A model generated the notes under the pieces. The model was not told the origin of the DNA. It ran no database searches and saw only the letters and a list, made by a program, of their open reading frames with translations. A stretch of DNA of 64,000 nt from Clostridiales bacterium (lineage in GTDB: Bacteria > Bacillota > Clostridia > Christensenellales > Aristaeellaceae), in contig SVGL01000003.1 in NCBI GenBank assembly GCA_015056325.1, positions 18,927 to 82,926 on the forward strand, given 5' to 3'. The position numbers and the translations under genes were made by a program. The first letter of the stretch is position 1, and every line of letters starts with the position of its first letter. Shown here piece after piece: positions 34,755 to 44,006 of this stretch.

Positions 34755-35774
34755 ATGAAACTCAAGAAGATTGCTGCGCTGCTGCTGATGATGGTGCTGG
34801 CACTGACCATGACCGTCCAGGCGGAAACCGTATTGGAGCCCCTGCCGATGGATGATCTGTCCTTTGGCGCAAAGCCCAAGGATGAAAACTATATCGCCAA
34901 TACGGCAGAGAAGGTCAAGAACCAGGAGTATATTTCCCACATCGGCTATGAGGATGAGTCCATCTCTGTGCGGATCTACAAGGATCGCTATGCGGATACG
35001 GATTATGTCTACGCCCATGTGAAGATCAGCCATCCTTCCCAGCTGCGCTCTGCGCCTGCATCTATGGACAGCGAGGGGCTGAAGAATCCCAGCTTCCGCC
35101 AGAGCTCCAAGACCCGCGGCCGCCTGATTGCCGATGCGGTGAATGCGGTGGTCTCCCTCAATGGCGACTTCCATATCAAAACGGACGGCAAGGTTACCTT
35201 CCGCATGGGCACCCAGGTGCGCAACAATGCCGATGGCCGCTATGATCTGCTGATCATCGATAAGAATGGTGATTTCTCCCACCTCAGCGGCAACAAGGAC
35301 AAGAAAAATGGCCCTCTCTTCCCGCTGAAGGCGGATTACACCGCTTACTTTGAGGCAAACCAGGAAAATATGTATCAGGTCTTCTGCTTTGGCCCGGTGC
35401 TGGTGGAAAATGGCGTCAGCGTCATTGACGAGAAGTACCTGAACAAGTCCATCGGCTCCCAGAACGCTGCCCAGCGCGCTGCTGTTTGCCAGCTGGGCCC
35501 GCTGGAGTACATGCTGGTGGCTTCCTATGGCAACCAGACCAAGGGCAACAAGGGCATGACCATCTTTGAATTTGCCCAGGCCTGCGAGATGGCCGGCCGT
35601 GCGCTGAATCCCGAGAATGGCTGCCTGCTGGCCTTCAACCTGGATGGCGGCAACTCCACCACCCTGAACTTCAAGGGTATCCGCAACAATAAGTTCTCCT
35701 ATGTCAAGGTCAACTGCCCGGATATCGAACGTCAGTTGAGCGACATTATCTACTTTGCAACGCTGGTGAAATAA
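34755..35774 (+). CDS. Secreted phosphodiester glycosidase (NAGPA/DUF2233) family protein
   Basis: 339 residues. Signal peptide 1-23 (AALLLMMVLALTMTVQA-E). Family landmarks are VVSLNGDFH (N136-F139, usually NGGFF) and the C-terminal FNLDGGNSTTL (297-301, usually DGGGSS). The human enzyme removes GlcNAc from mannose-6-phosphate. Bacterial members act on phosphodiester-linked sugars of wall polymers or are of unknown substrate. First gene of a three-gene unit. Confidence 0.85.
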   Translation: MKLKKIAALLLMMVLALTMTVQAETVLEPLPMDDLSFGAKPKDENYIANTAEKVKNQEYISHIGYEDESISVRIYKDRYADTDYVYAHVKISHPSQLRSAPASMDSEGLKNPSFRQSSKTRGRLIADAVNAVVSLNGDFHIKTDGKVTFRMGTQVRNNADGRYDLLIIDKNGDFSHLSGNKDKKNGPLFPLKADYTAYFEANQENMYQVFCFGPVLVENGVSVIDEKYLNKSIGSQNAAQRAAVCQLGPLEYMLVASYGNQTKGNKGMTIFEFAQACEMAGRALNPENGCLLAFNLDGGNSTTLNFKGIRNNKFSYVKVNCPDIERQLSDIIYFATLVK

Positions 35775-35775
35775 C

Positions 35776-36687
35776 ATGTACGATAAGCCTGTATGGTACC
35801 TGGGGGATTTTGAGTTTCCCATTCATTGGCTGGCGCTGCTGGGGTGCGGCGTTGTAACGCTGATGCTTGCGCTGCATCTGAGCAGAAAGCGGGGCTTTTC
35901 TGTGCAGCAGGTCTGCCTGTATGGCCTGATCGCAGCGGCGCTGGGCTTTGTGATCGGCCGCGGCGTGTACTGCGTCATCTGCTTTGAAGATATTTTCATG
36001 GATGAAATGGGCGAGTTTGCCGGCCCGTGGCGCTTCTTTGACTCCACGGTGGGCAGCGTCAATGTGATGGGCTTTGTGGCGGGCATCCTGCTGGCGGCGC
36101 CGATCACCGCTGCGCTGACCAAGCGCAAGGCCGCCGAGTACCTGGACATGGCCGTGGCGCCCGCGCTGGTGATGTACATCCTGGCCCGGGCGGTCGAGCC
36201 CCTGTCCGGCCAGGGCGTGGGCGATTTCATTGAGATGGAGGTCTGCGTCAGCCATATCGAGGCTGTGCTGACGGCCATTCTGCTGGCCTTTGTGCCCTTC
36301 CTGCGCGGTAAGTCCCGCAAGGCCGGCACGCTGTTCCAGTATGTGCTGACGCTGTGGTGCCTGGCGCAGATTCTGCCCGAATCCCTCCGTCTGGACGACT
36401 CCCTGTCCGTGTTCGTCTTTGCCCGGGTGACCCACCTGGGCTTGGCGGTGACGGTGGGTGTGACCCTGCTGCGGCTGCTGTTTGCGGGCCGCAAGCACCT
36501 GTCAGCCAAGGCCATCGTGCTGGACGTGATCGGCCTGGCGGCGGGCCTGGGCCTGGCCATTGGCACCATCTTTGCGCTGGACAAGACCAACCTGCCCAAG
36601 CTTCTGGTGTATGCCGCAATGGTGCTCTCCTTTGTGGAGCTGGGCTTTGTCATCTGCCGCCGGATTCATAAGGAGGACGTCCGATGA
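35776..36687 (+). CDS. Lgt-like (prolipoprotein diacylglyceryl transferase family) membrane protein, probably divergent in activity
   Basis: 303 residues, seven or eight membrane helices, starting 1 nt after the previous stop with no clear ribosome binding site (probably coupled). Alignment by eye to Lgt: FVIGRGVYCV corresponds to LGGRIGYVLF. The SFHGG block, which holds the catalytic His in Lgt, reads SVNVMGFVAG here. LARAVEPLSGQGVG matches GAGRLGNFINGELWG and keeps the Arg. Loss of the His argues against ordinary lipoprotein modification; it may transfer another lipid or have lost catalysis. Confidence 0.65.
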   Translation: MYDKPVWYLGDFEFPIHWLALLGCGVVTLMLALHLSRKRGFSVQQVCLYGLIAAALGFVIGRGVYCVICFEDIFMDEMGEFAGPWRFFDSTVGSVNVMGFVAGILLAAPITAALTKRKAAEYLDMAVAPALVMYILARAVEPLSGQGVGDFIEMEVCVSHIEAVLTAILLAFVPFLRGKSRKAGTLFQYVLTLWCLAQILPESLRLDDSLSVFVFARVTHLGLAVTVGVTLLRLLFAGRKHLSAKAIVLDVIGLAAGLGLAIGTIFALDKTNLPKLLVYAAMVLSFVELGFVICRRIHKEDVR

Positions 36688-37850
36688 AGAAACTGTTTGC
36701 CCTGACGATGATCCTCTGCCTTGTGCTGACCTCTGCCTCCGCCGTTACTTACGACACGGAGGACAGCAATGTCCTGCTGGGCGTGGGCGGCAGCTTCGTC
36801 TACGCGAGGGATAACAAGGGCGTCCTGCGTGTGTGGGGCGACAATCAGTTCGGCCAACTGGGCAAGGGCCATGTGAGCCAGAGCCTGAAGATAAACGAAT
36901 TCAAGACCAAGAGCACGGAGCTGGATGTGTCCCAGCTGGTGGACATCGTCACCGCGTCGGACTATTCCTTCATGCTCATGGAGGATGGCTCTGTCTGGGG
37001 CGCGGGCAACAATTCCTACCTGCCCCTGACGGTGAAGAGCGGAAAGTACTCCACCCATGTGCGTACACAGCTCCCCGAGGTGCCTGTGGCGATGGCCACC
37101 GGATTCGGCCACGCGATGATGCTGACCGAGAACGGAGAGGTTTACGCCTGGGGCCGCAACAGCGAATATCAGGTGGGCAACGGCAAGCGCAAGCATGTGC
37201 AGGAGCCCTACAAGGTGGATGTGCAGAACATCGTGCAGATTGCCTGCGGCGGCAAGTTCTCCATCGCGCTGGATGCCGAGGGCCAGCTCTGGGGCTGGGG
37301 TGATAACGAGCACTTCCAGATTTCCCCGGAGAAGAAGACGACCATCCCGACGCCCATCATGATCAACACCGGTGATATCGACATCGCTTACATCGACGCC
37401 TGCGGCGGCAGCATCGTGCTGCTGGATACCGAGGGTACCCTCTGGACCTGGGGCCGCAACGACTTCCATCAGCTGGGTTACTACACCAAGGGGAAGCCCA
37501 CCAAGGAGCCGCAAGCGGTTCCGCTGCCTCTGCCGGTGACCTATGTGGCGGCTTATTCTTCCCAGACATACGCCATCCTGGAGGACGGCTCCATGTGGTC
37601 CTGGGGCAACAACAGCTACGGCCAGCTGGGCCAGGGCTTCCGCTCCTCCTCTACCGAGGGCGTGCTGCCCGGCAAGTGCTGGGACAGCGACGTGGTGCTG
37701 GTGCAGGGCGGCAGCCTCTTCTGCGTGGCGATGCTGGAGGACGGCACCGTGCTGACGGCCGGCATCAGCAAGTTCGGCCAGCTGGGCGAGGGGAATTCCC
37801 AGAGCAAGTATACTTTGCTGCCCAATGGTATGGATCTGATTGTGGATTAA
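36684..37850 (+). CDS. Secreted RCC1-repeat beta-propeller protein
   Basis: 388 residues, ATG overlapping the previous stop (ATGA), SD AAGGAGGA. Signal peptide 1-20. Seven RCC1-type repeats with the pattern W-G-x-N-x-x-x-Q-L-G (for example WGDNQFGQLG, WGRNDFHQLG, WGNNSYGQLG), enough for one seven-bladed propeller. Extracellular RCC1 propellers are protein-interaction platforms. Translational overlap suggests it works with the Lgt-like protein. Confidence 0.85.
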   Translation: MKKLFALTMILCLVLTSASAVTYDTEDSNVLLGVGGSFVYARDNKGVLRVWGDNQFGQLGKGHVSQSLKINEFKTKSTELDVSQLVDIVTASDYSFMLMEDGSVWGAGNNSYLPLTVKSGKYSTHVRTQLPEVPVAMATGFGHAMMLTENGEVYAWGRNSEYQVGNGKRKHVQEPYKVDVQNIVQIACGGKFSIALDAEGQLWGWGDNEHFQISPEKKTTIPTPIMINTGDIDIAYIDACGGSIVLLDTEGTLWTWGRNDFHQLGYYTKGKPTKEPQAVPLPLPVTYVAAYSSQTYAILEDGSMWSWGNNSYGQLGQGFRSSSTEGVLPGKCWDSDVVLVQGGSLFCVAMLEDGTVLTAGISKFGQLGEGNSQSKYTLLPNGMDLIVD

Positions 37851-37860
37851 CTGTGTATGA

Positions 37861-37888
37861 AAGCTGCCGAGAGATCGGCAGCTTTTTT
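37861..37888 (+). terminator. Terminator after RCC1 gene
   Basis: 10-bp perfect stem aagctgccga / tcggcagctt, loop gaga, followed by T4 and G. Confidence 0.93.
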
Positions 37889-37892
37889 GTAT

Positions 37893-38104
37893 GCAGAGGG
37901 CGACTTTGCAGCCCGCGCGTGTACGGTGCTGGAACGCTCAACTGCATCGCAAGCCGGGTGCAGCGTCACGCTGCCTGAGAAATCAGCGGCTTTTTTTGTG
38001 CAGAGGGCGACTTTGCAGCCCGCGCGTGTACGGTGCTGGAACGGTCAACTGCATCGCGAGCCGGGCGCAGCGTCACGCTGCCTGAGAAATCAGCGGCTTT
38101 TTTC
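37893..38104 (+). repeat. Tandem duplication of a 107-bp terminator-bearing unit
   Basis: Unit 37893-37999 is repeated at 38000-38104 with three substitutions seen by eye. Each unit ends in an imperfect hairpin (gctgcctga...tcagcggc) plus T6-T7, so there are three terminators in a row with the one just upstream. The units contain gcgactttgca, which also occurs in the dispersed repeat. Non-coding. Confidence 0.8.
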
Positions 38105-38117
38105 TATTGCGGATGCA

Positions 38118-38146
38118 TTGAAATCCCTCCGAATCTATGTTACAAT
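38118..38146 (+). promoter_or_regulatory. Promoter of the GH94 gene
   Basis: TTGAAA (38118-38123), exactly 17 nt, TACAAT (38141-38146). The 37851-38240 gap holds only the terminators, the tandem unit and this promoter. Confidence 0.8.
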
Positions 38147-38240
38147 ACAAGTAAAGCACAGCGTTTTTGCCGAGGGAAGCTGTGCACCTGTCCGAAAACG
38201 TTTTAGAATATGATCCTACCATTCAAAGGAGGAAATGACC

Positions 38241-40634
38241 ATGCAGTATGGCTATTTCAACGACGCCAAGCGGGAGTATGTCATCACCGACCCCCGTACG
38301 CCCATGCCCTGGGCAAACTACCTGGGCAGCCCTGAGTACGGCGCGATTGTTACCCAGAACGCCGGCGGCTATTCCTTCGTGAAGTCCGGCGCGAATGGCC
38401 GCATCCTGCGCTACAGCTTTAACCAGTTTGATGAGCCCGGCCGCTATCTCTACCTGCGCGACGACGAGACCGGTGACTACTGGTCTGCCTCCTGGCGTCC
38501 GGTGGAGAAGCCCCTCGAAGCGTACAAGACCATCACCCGCCACGGCACCTCCTACACGGAGATTGAGTCGGAGTACGCGGGCATCAAGTCCGAAACGCTG
38601 TATTATGTGCCCATGAATGCCACCCATGAGGTCTGGCGCGTGCGCATCACCAACAATTCCGACAAGGCGCGTACCATCTCCGCCATGTCCTACTGCGAGC
38701 TGACCACTGAAAGCAACTACGAGCAGGATCTGGTCAACCTCCAGTACACCCAGTTCATCACCAATACCACCTTCCACGGAGACTGCATCGTGCAGCACAT
38801 CAACCGCTTCTGCGGCGTGAATGAGAAGGGCGAGAACTGGCGCGAGCGTGTATTCGCCCTGGCCGGCGCTCCCGTGAAGAGCTACTGCGGCTGCCGCGAG
38901 AAGTTTACCGGCGTGAACCGCTTCCGCAATCCCCAGGCCGTCGAGAAGGGCGATCTGGGCAATGTGCTCAACTTCAACGGCAACCCCTGCGGCGCGCTGC
39001 ATGCTCAGCTGGTGCTCCAACCCGGCGAGAGCAAGACCATCGCTTTCCTGCTGATGCAGAAGGCTCCTTCCTTCGCCCGCGAGGTTATCGACCGCTATGC
39101 GGACACCGAGGCCGTCGTCAATGCGGAGCTGGCGGAGCTGATCGCTTATTGGCACGGCAAGCTGTCCGGCCTGATGGTCAATACTCCCGACGCCAAGTTC
39201 AACACCATGATCAACACCTGGAACGCCTTCCAGTGCTTCACCACCTTCGTGTGGAGCCGCGCGGCGAGCCTGATCTACTGCGGCCAGCGCAACGGCCTGG
39301 GTTACCGCGACACTGTGCAGGATATCCAGGGCATCATCCATCTGGATCCTGAAATGGCCAAGGAGCGCCTGGTGTTCATGCTCAGCGCCCAGGTGCACCA
39401 CGGCGGCGGCCTGCCCCTGGTGAAGTTTGATCACAAAGCCGGTCATGAGGACAAGCCCGAGGACGAGAGCTACGTCCGCTCTACCGGCCATCCCCACTAC
39501 CGCGCTGACGACGCCCTGTGGCTGTTCCCGACCGTGTACAAGTACATCGCCGAGACAGGCAACAAAGACTTCCTCAATGAAGTCATCCCCTATGCCGACT
39601 TCGATGAGGGCACCGTGCTGGATCACCTCAAGCGCGCCATTGACTTCTCCATGAACCACCTGGGCGTGCATGGCATGCCTGCCGGCCTCCACGCCGACTG
39701 GAACGACTGCTTGCGCCTGGGCGCTGCCGGCGAAAGCTCCTTTGTGGCCATGCAGCTGTACTACGCCACCCGCGTGCTGGACGAGCTGATGCCCGACACC
39801 CCCGAAAACGCCGAGTACCGCGCCTACCTGCGCGAGAAGGGTGAGGAGCAGAAGAAGCTGATCAACGAGCACTTCTGGGAGGACGACCGCTTCCGCCGCG
39901 GCTATTCCGAGGAAGGCTTCCTCATCGGCACCAAGGAGAACATCGAGGGCGCGATGTGGATGAATCCCCAGTGCTGGGGCGTCATCTCCCGCCTGTCTAC
40001 GCCTGAGCAGGCCGAAAAGTCCATGCAGACCGTCTTTGAGAAGCTCAACACTCCCTGGGGCGTGGAACTGATGGGCCCCTGCTACAAGGAACACTACTTC
40101 GACGGTGCGCTGATGAAGCTGTTCAACCCCACCACCAAGGAGAACGGCGGCATCTTCTGCCAGGCGCAGGGCTGGGCCATCCTGGCTGAGGCATTGCTGG
40201 GCCACGGCGGCCGCGCCTTTCAGTACTTCTCCGAGAGCTGCCCCGCCTCCTACAATGACCGGGCAGAGCTGCGTGAGATCGAGCCCTATGTGCATGGCCA
40301 GTTCATCGAGGGCCACGAGTCTCCCCAGTCCGGCCGCGGCCATGTGCACTGGCTGACCGGCACCGCCTCCACCGTGATGGTGGGCTGCGTCGAGGGAATT
40401 TGCGGCCTGCGCCCCACCCCCGAAGGCCTGGTCATCCGCCCCGCCATTCCCGCCGAGTGGGACGGCTTCACCATGGACAAGACCTTCCGCGGCAAGCGCC
40501 TGCACATCACTGTGGACAACGCCGCCCACAAGGAAGGCAACCCCTCCAAGGTGCTGGTCAATGGCGCTGAGGTCGCCGGCGTGCTGACCGACGACGTGCT
40601 GACCGACGGCTGCCAGATCACCGTGGTGATGTAA
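38241..40634 (+). CDS. GH94 disaccharide phosphorylase, cellobiose phosphorylase-like
   Basis: 797 residues from the ATG 8 nt after AAAGGAGG (the ATG at 38235 is too close). N-terminal beta-sandwich (MQYGYFNDAKREYVI), helical linker, then an (alpha/alpha)6 barrel with LIYCGQRNGLGYRDTVQD and the general acid Asp486 in HADWNDCLRLG. Family length for cellobiose phosphorylase is about 800. It splits a beta-linked glucosyl disaccharide with phosphate to glucose-1-phosphate, saving ATP. No signal peptide, so it works on imported sugar. Other beta-glucoside phosphorylase specificities are possible. Confidence 0.9.
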   Translation: MQYGYFNDAKREYVITDPRTPMPWANYLGSPEYGAIVTQNAGGYSFVKSGANGRILRYSFNQFDEPGRYLYLRDDETGDYWSASWRPVEKPLEAYKTITRHGTSYTEIESEYAGIKSETLYYVPMNATHEVWRVRITNNSDKARTISAMSYCELTTESNYEQDLVNLQYTQFITNTTFHGDCIVQHINRFCGVNEKGENWRERVFALAGAPVKSYCGCREKFTGVNRFRNPQAVEKGDLGNVLNFNGNPCGALHAQLVLQPGESKTIAFLLMQKAPSFAREVIDRYADTEAVVNAELAELIAYWHGKLSGLMVNTPDAKFNTMINTWNAFQCFTTFVWSRAASLIYCGQRNGLGYRDTVQDIQGIIHLDPEMAKERLVFMLSAQVHHGGGLPLVKFDHKAGHEDKPEDESYVRSTGHPHYRADDALWLFPTVYKYIAETGNKDFLNEVIPYADFDEGTVLDHLKRAIDFSMNHLGVHGMPAGLHADWNDCLRLGAAGESSFVAMQLYYATRVLDELMPDTPENAEYRAYLREKGEEQKKLINEHFWEDDRFRRGYSEEGFLIGTKENIEGAMWMNPQCWGVISRLSTPEQAEKSMQTVFEKLNTPWGVELMGPCYKEHYFDGALMKLFNPTTKENGGIFCQAQGWAILAEALLGHGGRAFQYFSESCPASYNDRAELREIEPYVHGQFIEGHESPQSGRGHVHWLTGTASTVMVGCVEGICGLRPTPEGLVIRPAIPAEWDGFTMDKTFRGKRLHITVDNAAHKEGNPSKVLVNGAEVAGVLTDDVLTDGCQITVVM

Positions 40635-40644
40635 CTGCATTTCC

Positions 40645-40674
40645 GGAGCCTTCCCGCAGGGGGAGGCTCCTTTC
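40645..40674 (+). terminator. Terminator after GH94 gene
   Basis: ggagcct...aggctcc stem with inner ccc/ggg pairing, followed by TTT. Confidence 0.75.
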
Positions 40675-40781
40675 CTATGCCTCGCAGCAGGAAAACCCGC
40701 GCAATCTGTCGAATACAATCCATCACACACATGTGAACACCGCCCCCCTGGGCGAATACGTTTCAAAGGAGTGACCCATAT

Positions 40782-43655
40782 ATGTCCCTGACTGCTGGTA
40801 TGAAGCTGCATGGCTTCACCGTTGACCGCGTCCGTAAGGTCGAGGAGCTCAGCGCGAATCTGGTGGAGATGTCCCACGACAAGACCGGCGCGCAGCTCGT
40901 TTGGGTGGACAACGGCGAGAGCAACAAGCTCTTCTCCATCGCCTTCAAGACCCTGCCGGAGGATTCCACCGGCGTGTTCCACATCCTGGAGCACTCTGTC
41001 CTTTGCGGCAGCGACAAGTTCCCGGTGAAGGAGCCCTTCGTGGAGCTGCTGAAGTCCTCCATGAACACCTTCCTCAACGCCATGACCTTCCCGGACAAGA
41101 CCATGTACCCCGTGTCCTCCCGCAACGATCAGGACTTCATGAACCTGACGGAAGTGTATCTGGATGCGGTGTTTGCCCCTGCCATCCGCACGAACCGGAA
41201 CATCTTCTACCAGGAGGGCTGGCACATCGAGATGGACGGCCCCGACGCCACCCCCACCTACAAGGGCGTTGTGTTCAACGAGATGAAGGGCGCGATGTCC
41301 TCGGTGGATGAGGTCATCATGGAAGGCATGCTGGCGGCGGCCTACCCCGACACCTGCTACGGCTTCAACTCCGGCGGCGATCCCCGCGTCATCCCCGAGC
41401 TGACCTACGAGAAGTACATGTCCATGTACAACCGCTACTACCACCCCTCCAACAGCCGCATCTGGCTGGACGGCGCGGTGCCGTTGGATCGCGTGCTCAC
41501 GATGATTGATGAGTACCTCTCCCGCTTTGAGCGCTCGGATGAAAAGCACGTCATCGCCATGCAGCAGCCCCATGCCTGCGAGAAGACCCAGTACTACGAG
41601 GTTTCCGAGGCAGACGGCACGGACAACAAGGCCATGCTGACCCTGGGCAAGATCATCGGCACCTGGCAGGACGTGACCCGCTGCTATGCGGCGGACATCC
41701 TGGCGGACGCCATTGCCGGCAGCAACGAAGCGCCGCTCAAGCGCGCCGTCATGTCTGCCGGATTGTGCCAGGACATGCACATGGAGGCGGAGAGCTCCAT
41801 CGCCCAGCCCGGCATGATGCTGACCGTCAAGAACATCGACCCCGCCAACGCTCCCGCCATCCGCGAGCTGATCCGCAAGACCTGCCTCGAATTGTGCGAG
41901 AAGGGCCTCGACAAGACCGACCTGATGGCCTCCATCAACCGCTATGAATTCCGCGTGCGCGAGCCCAACGAGCCCGCCGGCCTGATGCGCAACATCATGG
42001 CGCTCAACACCTGGCTGCACGACGGCGACCCGCTGACCTACCTGGTCTACGACGAGGCATTCGCCGAGCTGCGGGCGATGGTGGACAACGGCGGCTTCGA
42101 GAAGCTGCTGTACGAGCTGCTGGTGAAGGAAGACGACCTGGTCGTGCTGCACACGCTGCCCTCCACCACCCTGGGCGAGGAAATGCGCGCCGAGGAGGCT
42201 GCCAAGCTGGAGGCCATCTCCGCCAAGTGGACGGATGAAGACAAGGCTGCTGTCCTCAAGCTCAACGAGGAACTTCATGCCTGGCAGCAGACGGCCGATT
42301 CCCCCGAGCAGCTGGCGACGCTGCCCGTCCTTGACCTGAGCGAGGTCAGCCCAGACCCGATGCTCCTCCACACCGAGGAAACCGAGGTTGATGGCGCGAC
42401 CGTCCTGTATCACAAGGCTGCCACCAACGGCATCGTCCACCTGAGCTACTACTTCCGCCTGACGGACTGCACCCTGGCAGAGCTTACTGCCCTGAAGGGC
42501 CTGGATTCCCTGCTGGGCAAGCTGCCCACAAAGAAGCACACTGCTGCGGAGCTGCAGCAGACCATCAAGCTGCACCTGGGCCGCCTCTTCTTCACCCTGG
42601 AAAACAAGGAGAAGGCCAAGTGCCCGGACACGACCACGCCCGTGCTGCGGGTTGTATGCTCCGTCATGGCGGACAAGATCGACCTGGCCAAGGACCTCAT
42701 CCACGAGATCCTCACCGAGACCGACTTCACCCAGGTGGAAAAGATCCGCGAGATCGTGCTCCAGCAGGCCGAGCATGCACGCCAGTTCTGCATCGGCGGC
42801 GGTCATGTCCTGGCGCTGAAGGCTGCGCTGAGCCATTACAGCGCGGCCGGTGCGGCAGAGGAAGCCATGCAGGGCTATACCTCTGTCAAGCATGGCCTTG
42901 ACCTGGCGGCGAATTTCGACGAGAAGATTGGCGAAGTTGTTGCCCTGGCGGAAAGCAAGCTGGCTGCGGCGATCTGCAAGACCCGCCTGGTGCTCTCCGT
43001 GACGGCCAATGAGCCCGTCGACGTTGCCCCCATCCTGGCGGACTACCCCGCTGGTACCCCCGTTGCTCCTGCGGCAGCTTACGTCACTGATGTGCCCATG
43101 AAGCGCGGCATCCGTATCCCCGCACAGATCGGCTATGGCGTGCTGGCCTCCGACCTGGGCTGCGAGTGGGATGAATCCGGCCGTGTGGCGGCAAACATCC
43201 TCTCCCTGGGCTACCTGTGGAATGTCATCCGCGTGCAGGGCGGCGCCTACGGCTGCGGATTGCGCCTGGGCCCGAATGCGGCTGCGGCCTACTCCTACCG
43301 CGATCCCACTCCCGCCCGGAGCCTTCAGATGTACCGCGGCGCGGCGGATTTCCTCCGCGAGTTCGTGGCGTCTGGTGAGCGCATCGACAAGTTCGTCATC
43401 TCCACCATCTCCGAGACTGAGCCGCTGATGTCTCCCCGTGACGAGGGTGCAGTGGCAGACGGCCGCTGGTTCTCCGGCCGTACGGAGGATGACCTGCGTC
43501 AGCAGCGGGCCCAGATCCTCGCCACCGATGGCGAGAAGCTGCTCTCCTGGTGCGCTTCCCTGGAACACATGGCTGCTACCGGCGCGGTGGCTGTCGTGGC
43601 CCACGACGAAGCCCTCAAGGCCTGCGAGGCAGAAGGCATCGAGATCGCTGAATAA
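40782..43655 (+). CDS. M16C metallopeptidase (presequence-protease-like)
   Basis: 957 residues, SD AAAGGAGTG. Inverted zinc motif HILEH at 67-71 and the third ligand Glu167 in VFNEMKGAMSS. The 96-residue gap between the last His and this Glu is the spacing of PreP, the M16C type. Four M16 half-domains fill the length, with the late RVQGGAYGCG arginine/tyrosine segment near 820. These are intracellular chambers that degrade peptides; there is no signal peptide. Single-gene unit. Confidence 0.92.
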   Translation: MSLTAGMKLHGFTVDRVRKVEELSANLVEMSHDKTGAQLVWVDNGESNKLFSIAFKTLPEDSTGVFHILEHSVLCGSDKFPVKEPFVELLKSSMNTFLNAMTFPDKTMYPVSSRNDQDFMNLTEVYLDAVFAPAIRTNRNIFYQEGWHIEMDGPDATPTYKGVVFNEMKGAMSSVDEVIMEGMLAAAYPDTCYGFNSGGDPRVIPELTYEKYMSMYNRYYHPSNSRIWLDGAVPLDRVLTMIDEYLSRFERSDEKHVIAMQQPHACEKTQYYEVSEADGTDNKAMLTLGKIIGTWQDVTRCYAADILADAIAGSNEAPLKRAVMSAGLCQDMHMEAESSIAQPGMMLTVKNIDPANAPAIRELIRKTCLELCEKGLDKTDLMASINRYEFRVREPNEPAGLMRNIMALNTWLHDGDPLTYLVYDEAFAELRAMVDNGGFEKLLYELLVKEDDLVVLHTLPSTTLGEEMRAEEAAKLEAISAKWTDEDKAAVLKLNEELHAWQQTADSPEQLATLPVLDLSEVSPDPMLLHTEETEVDGATVLYHKAATNGIVHLSYYFRLTDCTLAELTALKGLDSLLGKLPTKKHTAAELQQTIKLHLGRLFFTLENKEKAKCPDTTTPVLRVVCSVMADKIDLAKDLIHEILTETDFTQVEKIREIVLQQAEHARQFCIGGGHVLALKAALSHYSAAGAAEEAMQGYTSVKHGLDLAANFDEKIGEVVALAESKLAAAICKTRLVLSVTANEPVDVAPILADYPAGTPVAPAAAYVTDVPMKRGIRIPAQIGYGVLASDLGCEWDESGRVAANILSLGYLWNVIRVQGGAYGCGLRLGPNAAAAYSYRDPTPARSLQMYRGAADFLREFVASGERIDKFVISTISETEPLMSPRDEGAVADGRWFSGRTEDDLRQQRAQILATDGEKLLSWCASLEHMAATGAVAVVAHDEALKACEAEGIEIAE

Positions 43656-43729
43656 ACCAGATAAATGGTTCACAGTACACCAGTCATCCTCGCTGCCCCT
43701 GCGGCTGCCACGTAGCTCCAAAAGGGACG

Positions 43730-43945
43730 ATGCGGCGACTTTGCAGAGGATCGCTTCCGCTTTATGCGGAAGTTCAAGCGATCCTCTGCAACCAGAGCCG
43801 CCCCGCAAAGCAGCCGCTCGTCCAACCGCACTGGGGCAGGATGGGGGCCGGGGGAAAACACAGTTTTGTTTTCCCCCGGCGGCTTTGCGCCGCTTTCGAC
43901 GCGCGAAAGCGGCCTCCCATCGGCTTTTACTGCTGAATAAGCCTT
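43730..43945 (-). repeat. Hairpin-rich dispersed repeat, copy B (full)
   Basis: Three strong hairpins: 14-nt arms 43743-43756/43776-43789 enclosing a ccgc/gcgg stem; 12-nt arms 43848-43859/43868-43879; and 10-nt arms 43889-43898/43904-43913. The reverse complement shares four ordered blocks with 2199-2433 (copy A), and its first hairpin matches 3594-3657 (copy C). Fills the 350-nt gap between the peptidase and flavoprotein genes; no coding capacity. Confidence 0.7.
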
Positions 43946-43969
43946 TAAAAAACATGAAGAACCCACGAT

Positions 43970-43997
43970 AAAAGGCTCCCCCGCGGGGGAGCCTTTT
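43970..43997. terminator. Bidirectional terminator
   Basis: Perfect inverted repeat, 13-nt arms aaaaggctccccc / gggggagcctttt with a 2-nt centre. Serves the minus-strand flavoprotein gene, and rightward transcripts. Confidence 0.9.
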
Positions 43998-44006
43998 GGT
44001 TTGTCA

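Noticed and set aside
37857..38213. Plus-strand frame of 118 codons after the RCC1 gene
   Set aside because: It consists of terminators and the tandem unit; peptide repeats simply mirror the DNA duplication, and there is no ribosome binding site.
38223..43955. Uninterrupted antisense open frame of 1910 codons opposite the GH94 and M16C genes
   Set aside because: Both sense genes have clear catalytic motifs; the antisense frame has low-complexity His/Gly/Ala/Val-rich text caused by high-GC third positions, spans an intergenic terminator and has no ribosome binding site.
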